A stretch of 64,000 nucleotides of DNA from Bradysia coprophila (Eukaryota; Arthropoda; Insecta; Diptera; Sciaridae), in contig NC_050737.1 in the NCBI RefSeq assembly GCF_014529535.1, positions 7,914,763-7,978,762 on the forward strand, in the 5' to 3' direction. Position 1 is the stretch's first letter, and every line of letters starts with the position of its first letter. The notes under the pieces were generated by a model. That model had not been told where the DNA came from, searched no databases, and worked only from the letters and a program-made list of their open reading frames with translations. The position numbers and the translations under genes were made by a program. Below, in pieces: positions 50,522 to 60,700 of this stretch.

Positions 50522-51490
50522 GCAATTTCTAAGATGTACACATTACATAATAATTTTACTTTACCTACTTTAACCGGCGCATAGGCTTACGGTCAAAGTA
50601 GGGTGACAGACGCACTAGGGTCACGTACGCAATAGATATACGGGTTTGTACGGGGCTCAGTCGCAGCAAACGCTCCGACTGTTCTGATGGCTCGTTTCAT
50701 ATAAAAAAATTATGAGAACAATTGGCCGTTATAATGAATTTGTGATCAGAGGTGAGTAAGTTTAATAATTACTTAATAGTGGCTACTCCTATAGTTCGTA
50801 ATACGTTGGCAGCATGTTCAGTACAACATTCAAAAGATTTGAAACATCTGGTTGGCACGACCACAATTCACAATTCAGAAACACCAGAAATCTTACAAAA
50901 TGACTGGGAAAACCATTAAGTTGAGAAAATATAAAAGAATTCTAGCATTAATATTTATCAAAAAAATGTGTCAGGTACTATTGTATTGCTGCAATCAGCA
51001 TGAATATACTCGAAGGTCATTAACAGGTAATTTTACATTTTCGTGTAACCGTCGATTTAGGTCTTCCTTTTATGCTTTTCTTCGTGCTCAAATAATACCA
51101 AATTTGCATTTCGCGAGCTTAAGGCTTGATTTCCACCTACAAAAAAATGAATTTTTTTAAATTTTTGTTTTATTTACTTAGGCTTCATCTCCTCTTACCA
51201 AAAAAGTACTCCGTGTGAGACAAAATTGAATTTTATCAATTTTTGCTTTGTTTATTTGACATTTCGCTCTCTCATGATAAACTGATCTCATCATAAAAAT
51301 ATAATTTTGGTGGGTTTCGTATGTTTCTTTCGTTTTTTTTGTTCCACACGTATTCCACCACATAGTAGTAGCGTTTGTCTATACGTTTCTTCAATTCCAC
51401 ACGTACGTGTGAGTGAAACGACAGTGAAGAGTGTCTTCTATTGACAACATGTAGAACGAACAAAGAGCTTCGGACAAGTAATTTGAAACC
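50522..51490. other. upstream flank of the RING-like gene
   Basis: No gene supported. The 102-codon frame at 50852-51160 lacks any recognisable domain. A gtacggggctcag block at 50649 is a further fragment of the preceding repeat. Confidence 0.4.
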
Positions 51491-51495
51491 GACCG

Positions 51496-51501
51496 TCAGT
51501 G
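51496..51501 (+). promoter_or_regulatory. initiator of the RING-like gene
   Basis: TCAGTG at 51496-51501, 68 bp before the ATG, matches the insect Inr. No TATA near -30 and no DPE at +28. Confidence 0.3.
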
Positions 51502-51565
51502 AGGACAGTTCAACTAACGATTTATCATTGAAAATTTTACCTTTTTCAAAAACAAGTGACTAAAA

Positions 51566-53866
51566 ATGAATACCAAAAGCAATGTAAGTGTACCAAATAA
51601 ATTTGTTGTTTTTATTATTGAGCAAATGAGTTCTTGAGGTCAAATGGCAACAGCAAAATTAACATAAAAATAATTTCTTTTTTAGATTTCCGTACATTTT
51701 GATCAGAATTTGTTTGAAGATCAGCATAAGAATTTTGGCTTTAACAGCAATTCTCTCGATAGTGCTACGAATGTTAACAGCTATGAACTGAATGAGCGTA
51801 AGTAATTTGATTTAAATATTTGGTCACAAATTAAAACGGGAAATTGATGTTTTATCAACAACTAGTTAAGATTTTTCTTGATTCTTTTTTTTAAATCTTT
51901 TGATTTTTCTTGCAAAACTACACAAAAATCAAAACAATTAGAAAAAAATGATTTAGATCAAGAAAAGTTCGGGTGCTAGGCTAGTTTTCGAGAAACGAGG
52001 TGAGAAAGTTTGGGATATAGTACTCCCGTTTTTTACCTTTTTTGGTCAGATGGAACCAAGTATTTCATGGTTTTTTTTACGAAAACGATAGAGAATTAAT
52101 TTTCCTACATTAGGGATTTTTCAAGAATTTTTGGACAACACCGTGTGGTGCAAAAGAGTCTCCAAATTCAATATTTCTACATCGTCAGTTCTACAATTTT
52201 GATGCCCAGAAAATTCTACATCGAAATATGGTGTATATTGTCTGTTAAAAGTCACAGGGTGTGCCTAAACACAACAAAAGTGTTATCATGACAGAAAAAT
52301 TATTTTATTTATCTTTGCAAGTCAATTAGATTTTTATGATGGTATTTGTGTCAAAGTTGCATGTTGATCAAGTTGTTAAAATCGTACCAAAAAAAAACGA
52401 AAAATACCACCAATTTTTAAAGTGTGAATACTAGAAAGTTATTTTTTATGACTCCCTGTGGGCCAGTTATTATTCTAAGATATGAAAATCAACATGCAAC
52501 TGTAAGACAAATCCCATCATAAAAATCTAATTGATTCGCAAAGGTAAATAAAATGATTTTTCTGTCACGATAACACTTTTGCTGTGTTTAAGAGGCACCG
52601 GTACTTTGCCGAAAAGCATACATTAGGGCGATTTTTAAATACAGGATTTTAGTTTACTTTTGATGATATCGTTCCATCAGAATCCTTTTTCAAAAATGTA
52701 CGACCGCAATTCCAACCACGAATGTGTTAGCTTTCAACAGAAAATAGATTTGGTTGTAACAATTTGACCAGCTCTGAGAACAATGAGCAGTTCATGAAAA
52801 TTTCATTAAACTGCTCACTTTTCTCAGAGCTGATCAAACGACTACAACCAAAACTAATTTTTATTTAAAGCTAACAGATTCGTGGTCGGAATTGCGGTCG
52901 TACATTTTTCAAAAAGGATTCTGATGAAAAGATATTAACAAAAATGAAATACGAAACACGCAAATGTAGGCTACAATTTTAGCTAAGTGCCGGTGCCTCT
53001 TAAGAACAATATACACCATATTTCAATGTAGAATTTTCCGGGCATCAAAATTGTAGAATAATTGGGGTACACTCAAAAATGTAAAAAAAGTGAAAAAAAC
53101 GGTTTTTCAAATTAAATATTGTGTTTGGAGACTTTTTTGGTGTGTTTTCCAAAAATTCGTGAAAAATTCCATACACCAGATGGATACACTGACGTTAGAT
53201 TTTTTTTTTTTTCAACGTTATTCAATCCAATACTTGGTGAAATCTGACAAAAAAAGGTCAAAAACGGGAGTACCCCAAACTTTCCCCCTCTTTTCAAGAA
53301 AACGACAAGCCTGGCACCCAAACTTTTCTAAATCAGGACATCGAACTATAACAGAAACCGTGCGAAATTATGGACACAGAATGTTCTAGACTATTGGCAG
53401 AATTATATTGCAAAACACTCATTTGAATTTTTTTCCCACAGACGAAGCGTACGCAAATATTTTTTCTACAAATTTGGACGATCTACTGGAAACTTCCGTT
53501 GATGACTCGATGGACGAAGAAACAGAAGAATTGATATCGGAAGCGATGGTCCTACCTCCAGAGCAGAGAGAACGCCGGCTGAACGAAATCCATCAGCATA
53601 TTCGTTTTTTGAAACGACAAGAAAAAAGTAAAAAGATCCTCAATGAAAAAAACCATAGACGTAAGTTTGTTTAAAAAGAGAAATATCACCAACAATTCTA
53701 TTAACTCATTTCTCCTTTCTTTCAAATCCTTACAGCATTTGACGACACAAATATTGGCTTATGTTCGGTGTGCATGGATGACAATTTTCAGATCGTTCAT
53801 CCAGTTGGAGGAGACACGGCTTGTGACGACTGCTTTCGAAAAATGCAAGAAAAAACTATTTGTTAA
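51566..53866 (+). CDS. unrecognised acidic/coiled protein with degenerate RING-like C-terminus
   Basis: Four exons: 51566-51583 (phase 0), 51686-51797 (phase 1), 53442-53660 (phase 1), 53736-53866; 159 aa. All introns are GT-AG, A is at -3 of the ATG, and aataaa lies at 53880. Residues 44-80 are acidic (LDDLLETSVDDSMDEETEEL). Residues 80-113 are a charged helix (ERRLNEIHQHIRFLKRQEKS). Residues 126-159 read CSVCMDDNFQIVHPV then GGDTACDDC and end TIC. The CxxCMD, GG, CxxC and final xxC spacing matches the RING finger of IAP/MDM2 proteins, but the Cys-Gly-His of the PCGH core is Val-Gly-Gly-Asp and the chain ends at the seventh ligand position, so ubiquitin-ligase activity is doubtful. A four-Cys zinc knuckle may remain. 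Position 4 kb upstream of the divergent homeobox may be meaningful. Confidence 0.72.
51971..53320. mobile_element. 1.35-kb foldback filling intron 2 of the RING-like gene
   Basis: The end gggtgctaggctagttttcg (51972 on) is inverted at 53275-53319 (ends acgacaagcctggcaccc). Arms continue with ggtcagatggaaccaagtat / atacttggtgaaatctgac and tctacatcgaaatatggtgt / acaccatatttcaatgtaga. A second foldback, 52589-53002, is nested inside (aagaggcaccggtactttgc inverted as cggtgcctctta), with an inner stem ctctgagaacaatgagcagt / actgctcacttttctcagag. Confidence 0.8.
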
Positions 53867-53884
53867 AAAAATTAAGCTCAATAA

Positions 53885-54600
53885 ATGTCAAATGCTCAAA
53901 AATTAGTACTTTTGTTTGTTCTGTTTCTTTGCCGTTGTGATTTCAATGGTTAGGTTTTACTTCATGCCTTATCGGTCGCAAACAATTCCTGTCTAACAAC
54001 TTGAAAGTTGACTATGAAATGTGATAGTCAACAATCAAGTTATTCAACTATCAACGTAGGTAGTTTTTAACTCCCTTTACCATAATGGCTTACACCAGAA
54101 AAATACATAAGTGTAAGAGAACATGCATCGCACTTTTTTTTATTTTGTATAAAGTGAGAGTTCTCTCATCGTTCCACATTAGCAAAACTTACTTCGCATC
54201 CCCTCTGATTACATTTGACAGAGAGGCAATCAAACATAATAATAAACGCTCGTACGAGTGGGAAGTTCCTAATTAACACGAGACTCATTTTATTTATGAT
54301 TTATGGTTGGTTGAAAATCTCGCTGCAGATTTATAAGAAAGTCAAAGTCAGATGAGTCAAAAAAAAGTCATTTCGTCTTACGTTCGATGGTTTCTTCCAA
54401 ATAATTCTAGGTTTTTGTATCAGTGATGCTTCGGAAGTTTAACAATAAAAGAATTCAAAGATGTATTGAGAAAATTGTCAGTGAAGGGACCTGCCTGCCC
54501 AAAAGATAAGACCTAGTTTTCAATCGGCGTAAAACATTATTTTAAACAAAAAATTGTGCTAGGGCATTCCTCTAAATGCGCCGCTTCTATAATATAAAAC
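53885..54600. other. intergenic, no gene seen
   Basis: No gene supported. Bases 53990-54055 have a small inverted pair (caacttgaaagttgactat / atagtcaacaatcaagtt). Confidence 0.4.
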
Positions 54601-54607
54601 CGAAAAC

Positions 54608-54720
54608 CAGGTAATGTAATTTTTCATTCAAAAATCACATTATCTGTGACAGGTAATGCTGTTTTTGTAGAGAAATTACATTACCTGGGGAAAGATTATC
54701 TGTCACAGGTAATAATCTGA
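54608..54720. repeat. inverted/direct repeat of caggtaat
   Basis: caggtaatgtaatttt and aaattacattacctg form a stem. ttatctgtgacaggtaat occurs twice in direct orientation (54651 and 54696). It borders the minisatellite. Confidence 0.55.
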
Positions 54721-54740
54721 AAACTGGTTTGTCAGTGCAT

Positions 54741-54990
54741 CACACCTCGGTGCACCACGCGTCACCTAGGTGCACCTCGGTGCACCACGCGTCACCTCGG
54801 TGCACCTCGCTGCACCACGCGTCACCTCGGTGCACCTCGCTGCACCACGCGTCACCTCGGTGCACCACGCGTCACCTCGGTGCACCTCGCTGCACCACGC
54901 GTCACCTCGGTGCACCACGCGTCACCTCGGTGCACCACGCGTCACCTCGGTGCACCACGCGTCACCTCGGTGCACCACGCGTCACCTCGC
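54741..54990. repeat. GC-rich minisatellite with strict 10-bp period
   Basis: Twenty-five consecutive decamers of three types: gtcacctcgg, tgcaccacgc and tgcacctcg(g/c). Order is mostly an alternating two-unit (20-bp) repeat with several three-unit (30-bp) blocks. No indel breaks the register. Its GC content is far above the surrounding AT-rich DNA, and each unit pair contains gtgcac and acgcgt palindromes. It is open in two frames on the + strand; I treat this as repeat, not protein. Confidence 0.9.
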
Positions 54991-55630
54991 TGGTCCATCA
55001 CATTTTCTGGAAAAGTCACTAATTTAATTTTGACAAGAAAAAGATACTAAGAAAAGTTAAATCAAAGAAAATCATTAAAATTTATGAAGCGAACCAAATG
55101 ATTTTGAATGGCAACTCAAAGGTCTATTTCCAAAAAGATGTTACACATGTATTTCCTGTTTTCTATAATTCAAAAACAGTAATAAAGGACTATGTGCAAT
55201 ACCGAGGAATAGTCGAATGAACGGAATGAACCTGCAACAGCTTTTCGGTGACGTGAATGTGTCAAATGGCAACACAAGCAAAACAAAGGTCCTGATCAAC
55301 AGATGTTAATTTTTTTAAGTAATTTAAACGTTAAAAGAAGTAAAAGTTTTGTGAAATTAATTGTGATAACGTAAGTCAGCGCAGAGATATTACATTGAAT
55401 GCTCTAAGTGATAGGTACAGTTTTTAAACTCTTGTTTACATTCTGAAGATGACTAATCAAACATTCTAAAGCCTCATAAGTCAGTAGACTGGCAGGAAAA
55501 TAGTTGAACCAAATTGAAGCACTGAAGTACCTATCAACTTAAACAAAAGTTAGCAACAAAAATCACTCGGGGCTCTAGCTAGATATACAGTAAATTGATT
55601 TTATAATCACAGAGCACTCACTTAACCAAC
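54991..55630. other. spacer, no gene seen
   Basis: No supported gene. Confidence 0.4.
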
Positions 55631-55939
55631 TATATAAATGGGGCATACGAGTATGCAATGCAAGGAAGTATCAAAACATAGAAAATTTGATTAAAAAAAT
55701 CGTTTGACTCAGTTATTTAGTTCTAATTCTTTCGTGCAATACATCTGACAAATACAACTACAAAGCAAACAAAAATGAGTCGGTGTTACCAACATTCATT
55801 GGAACAATGGGACCAATCATTGTTTACTCGTTGTACGCGTTTCAACAAATATACAATCAATTTGACAAAACTCTCCAATTGCGCTATATCTGTGATCTAT
55901 CTAAAGTTATTGAATTTCTTTAACACGGTGAAAGTATGA
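55631..55939 (+). other. possible small gene: TATA box plus 54-codon frame
   Basis: A strong TATA box (tatataaat, 55631-55639) is followed at 55775 by an ATG with A at -3 opening 54 codons (MSRCYQHSLEQWDQSLFTRC start, stop TGA 55937-55939). The peptide matches nothing I know. It could be a first exon, a micropeptide gene or chance. Confidence 0.25.
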
Positions 55940-55954
55940 TAAATTACATCAGAA

Positions 55955-56027
55955 CTGGTGGCGTAGTGACAAAGTTTCAGACTTCTAATCGAAGTGTACA
56001 GGGTTCAAATCCCGTACTTGCCACCAG
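55955..56027 (+). repeat. tRNA-like sequence, probably SINE head
   Basis: A 73-nt block whose ends ctggtggc and gccaccag pair as an 8-bp acceptor-like stem. It contains a B-box-like gggttcaaatccc and a central acttctaatcgaagt hairpin. The T stem pairs only in its inner three bases and the D arm is poor, so it is not called a functional tRNA. A tRNA-derived SINE starting here would run into 56028-56200. Confidence 0.5.
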
Positions 56028-57214
56028 ATTCTCCGAGTCTACCCAGCTCGGATATCTTAATTGGGTATTTATGCCTAAGGGTGTAAGGAAAATCTTTAAA
56101 TTTGTATTCTGAGTCTGATACGTATCAGACTGTAGAGTACGACACTCATATGCTAGAGTATTAGAAGATTTTTTTATTTACGCAGAACAATAACCATTTC
56201 CGCCGGTACTACAGGGCTTAAGAGATTTTTTGAAGTTTCCTGAGGGGTTTTCTCTGACGCTAGAAATGTATATGATTCAGTGGACTGCCTTTTGATTTTA
56301 AATAAATACCAGCGTTGACACCCGGCCTTCGCTCGGGACACCTCGTCAAACTAGTTAATTAAGTTATTCATCACACAACTTGTTAATTTATTTATGGTTC
56401 TATTTTGTTCAATTTGTGTATGCAATTCTTGATGCAATTATCCTGTCGATAAAATAAAATTGCAATGATATCGAGTCATTAATGTTGAGTTGACTCAGTA
56501 ATTACCTTTTCAGGTTTCTCTTTAATATCACTATGGTTAATAAGATAATATTATCAAAAAAATATCAAACAAAAGATAAGATAATATAACATTTAAATGA
56601 AAATTACCATCCTGAATTCATCGGTACAGCTCAAATGTATTAAAATTATTGAAAAGATCATCAAAACAACGATGAAACGAAAGAAAAATTCGATAATTTT
56701 TTTCCCTTAGGCTTCATGGGGACTATCTCTCTCGTCACACTGAATCGATTTTCATTATTTTATTTTTCTATTTCGTTTGATACGTTGGAGTAATCAAATC
56801 ATTGTTTCAGGTCGGAATGTACTAGGAATTAAAGCACTAGGATTCCACAGAAACTTTTTTGGTCTAAAATATATAATCTACCACCGTCTAATCTCTTAGA
56901 AGATGATTTTCTGCTTGAAATATAAATTCAATTTATTGATATTCTATTGGTACAGTAATTAAAATCATTGCAGTGATCAAAAACTGAATCAAGCGACAAT
57001 AATTTGTTCGAACGATTCCGTTCTGTACTTGTGCATCGTATGATAATTCAAATCTGTAAAAACAGTAGATTATTGAACTGGTATACTAAATGCGTTATTA
57101 AACTAATGTTTTCGTATTTACAAGAATTCAATAAAATTATGTTCCGAGACAGACATTTGGAAGCAACTACGTATTATATATTTTACATGCTGAAGCAAGA
57201 TTTCATATTACCAG
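56028..57214. other. possible SINE tail then intergenic
   Basis: No gene supported. The palindrome ctgatacgtatcag lies at 56117. Confidence 0.35.
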
Positions 57215-57219
57215 TCCTA

Positions 57220-57361
57220 TTATCTTGTTCTACAGTAATTTAGTACAAAAAACGGTCACAACTGAAGCATGTAAATTTTTTTGTTTGTATTGGATTCGCG
57301 TATGCATAAAAACATGAGGTGATATTTTGTTCTGTACAAAATTATTACTGAACAAGATAGT
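57220..57361. mobile_element. 142-bp inverted-repeat element
   Basis: tatcttgttctacagtaatt plus tagtacaaaa (57220 on) is inverted as ttctgtacaaaattattact plus gaacaagata (to 57360). Confidence 0.7.
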
Positions 57362-57730
57362 GAGTTAATAATTCGTTTAGTGTCCTATTATATCGTTCTA
57401 TATCGTCACCATACCGACCACCTACAAGTTAAAATAGATTTTCCCTTTTTTCAAGACGTAAAGAGTTTAAAGTCTAACCAGTTGCAATTATTTAGTGACG
57501 AGAGTTAATTTTCAATATAAGAATCCCAAAAATATTTCATTGGTACAAAACGACAGTTTTGTAGCACCAAAATATTGCTAATCCTCTTTGTCACTTATTT
57601 AAAAGAAAAGGGTGTTGCACCTTTTTATTGTGTATCACAGGTACATCTTTCTAATTGCTTTCGGTGTGGACAATTTAGAGATAAAATTCAATTCATTCTA
57701 TCGCTGGCAGCCAAACATAGTGGAAGCGTC
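57362..57730. other. upstream flank of the divergent homeobox gene
   Basis: No TATA box at a useful distance; no gene. Confidence 0.4.
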
Positions 57731-57736
57731 TCAGTT
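57731..57736 (+). promoter_or_regulatory. initiator of the divergent homeobox gene
   Basis: TCAGTT at 57731-57736 matches the Inr, as at zen, 49 bp before the ATG (57782). The +28 site does not fit the DPE consensus, so the downstream element of zen is not conserved here. Confidence 0.3.
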
Positions 57737-57781
57737 TTGCGTTGATCTAAATTTTACAAAAATTGAAGACTTTTTATAAAA

Positions 57782-60700
57782 ATGGAGAAAATTGAATTCG
57801 CGAAATTCGTCGCCATCCGTCCGTCGAGTGTGCCTTCTGTCCAGATATTAAAGAAAAACCCGGTAAGTGAATAACATAAAGTGTCTATAAAGTAAAATTA
57901 AAATTAAACGTAGTTTGATAAAATATAAATTATTTCATTCAATTGCTCATCGTATTCAAATGTTCCAATTATACTGGCAACATTTGTCCTTTGTATAGCA
58001 AGGCTTATGCGTTGCGTCAAGTATTGCTTTGATCGTGGTTCTTCTGTTGACATTTTGAGAAAATTTCTCAACTTTCCTACAAAGTTTACAGCCTCCGCGC
58101 ACCATGGTCCAAATGTTTGACATGCGAAAGGTAAAAAGATGTAGTTATCTTCAACCATTTTTTTTGTAGTCATTACATTTTTCTGTTGCTCCTCGTCGCA
58201 CTAGACTACCAGTTCGCAACGATGATGAATGTATGTACAATGGAGTGAGTGCATCTCTTATCGTAGCATCCCATACGATCATTTTATCTTCGTCTTTTAA
58301 CGTCTGCTCTTTTTCCGCTGTCTCTGAAAATTTTCGGCTCGAGCCTCGGTGGAATATTGGCTAATCTCTGCACAAAATGTTGTTTATCTAGCTGTGACGG
58401 GCGTGTTTTTCAGCACTATTTTTACAGGACACACCATTAATTCCATTCTTTTTCACTTGGGTGCCACATTAACAATTGCACTAGTGTGGTATGTAAATAT
58501 CGCATTCTAAACGCAATGCAATCGAGATACGAAAAGTATTGCTGTCGAGTATGCTTCCAATTTGCCGTGACGGTAATACGGTTAACCAGGCACTGAATTT
58601 CTTTGCAATTGTAAATTGTAACGTTGTATCGTGCTTTTTGTTCTTCGGTTGACAACGTTAATGAATTCACGATTTTTTCAATGGAGATGATGTCCCATGC
58701 TTTTTGGATCGTTTTTTTTATGAAAATCTGTTGTTCATATCTTGCAATGACCGACTCATTCAAAATTTATGGAAACATCATGTTGACGTGTTCGGCCACC
58801 GAATTGACTGAAGCTAGAAATACTGGTAGTGCGTTATCTTTGATTTTTCTGATACCAAGGCCTCCATCTTTTATTGGAAGACTGGCAATTGTCCACTGTT
58901 CGTTATTTAGACAGGAATTCAATCATATTGTTCATGTCATGAATATGTCCTTCAAAATTGAAACACCAGCTTGTTCTCAGTAAGTACGTTAGTTTCGGTA
59001 TTGTGAAGCAGTGTTTCAGGATATAGGAAGCGACGTGATATTTCAGATTATTGAGACGTTCAATCATTATCGACAACTCAATTTTCTTTTTCGCCAGAAT
59101 TCTTTTCGTTGTAGTTTCTGTCAGAGGTGCTCCAAGTAATTTCAGATCTTTAGTTACGATTTTTATTACTGGTGTTACTTCGTTGAAATTCGATATTACT
59201 CAGTGCTCAGCAGTCGAACAATTCTCATTTTGATGGATTCGTCGTGGTTCGTGGTCGTCCTTGCTGTTGTAGTGATCGATTTGTCGTTAGGCTCTGTGAA
59301 GTTCAATTGTCTGCTTGGTGCAGGGTGTTTGGCTTGTAAATGTTAGGGTGGAAACGTTTTGTTTTACTAATGTTTCCGTTGACACGACGTTTGACAGTAC
59401 CTCGAACGTCTCCTTCCGAAATTTTCGATTCAATTCGTTTGGTCAAATCGTTTGTTTGGTGTTCTTTTCCATTACCTTTAGCAAGTCTTGTCCGCTTGCT
59501 TGTACTATCTCTCAGATTCGTTTCGTGATCAGCAACATTTCTTTTATTTGATTTTACGTCTTTACAAAAATGAGAAAAAAAACCTCCCTATCATGCATCG
59601 ACAAAGTACTGACGCATGAAATACAAAAAAAAAAACGCTGACAGATATGAGTGTGTGTGCAGTTTGTATGGAGGTTATTTAGGCTCGCGGTTTATTGAAT
59701 TTTTAGAATATTACTTCAGAGGTTCCAAGTTGTGTATTTGATAAGTAGGGTGTTACTGTATTCCCCACTTGTCAAATAACAACTTGGAACCTCGTAAGTA
59801 CAATGCTTTACGTGATTAGGCAATGTAAATGAGAATGAAACATGCCGTAACACGTAAAGATGTTTAATCACAGACATTGTCAGTGATACTTCAATAAATG
59901 AAATAGCAAAATTGTTTTAATTATATTGGAATTGGAGTAGTGATACCCTGCTTTTGAAAAATTTTCTTGCTCGCTTCGCTCGCTTGTCGTTTACAGCAAA
60001 CAACCAATATTGACACAACACATAAATTAGATTTATTCATCCGTTTCAGTTTTCTTGGTGACGTTACGTTTGTTAATTCGCCCCTGAGAGACATCTCAGT
60101 CGATTCAAATGATATTTTCCTTACAAGATTTTTCTCATTTATGTCGTGGGGCGAAAGTTGATGTCCACATAGGAAAAAAAAAATTAGCCGAAAATGGTCT
60201 ACATATAATGGATCATTTTCGCCGGAGCGAATTGCTGTAAAAAGGTCGACCTTTGCATGGGGAAAATTGTAACCGAGGCATTTAAGAATTTAGCGTCAAT
60301 TTTTCCCGTGAGAAACCTTTTTTAAAATGTCAAATTGTTCTTTCCTCATGTGATTACATCTATCTCTCTTGTGCAATGAATTTCTTAATCAGATCAGATC
60401 CCATTCACCGAGGTAGGCTCTGTATGAGAATATTGGCACATCTCATTCTTAACTTTATGTTTGTCAGTATACTTTTGTCCCACAGACTTCTTTTATTTAT
60501 ACAACTACCGCCCGTAAAATTGCTCATTGCGATATAGTTACAGATCTTCGACTTCGTCTAGGTAATTTACGTCATCTCGATGGGATGTAATTGTTCGTAA
60601 TCTCTTTTAGTAAAGATATTTTTTGTACTAACTAGTGTTTTTCTACTAATTAGAGTCCCATTAAACAGAAAAGGTTTAAATTGGAAAAAATGTTCCCGAA

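Noticed and set aside
54729..55027. 85-97-codon His/Cys/Arg-rich frames
   Set aside because: Translation of a 10-bp minisatellite; open in two frames at once because the unit lacks stops.
55955..56027. Functional tRNA gene
   Set aside because: Acceptor-like stem is good but the T stem has only three pairs and the D arm is poor; SINE-like more likely.
58624..58983. 119-codon + strand frame
   Set aside because: Antisense shadow of the LINE remnant, whose reverse-transcriptase motifs read on the - strand.
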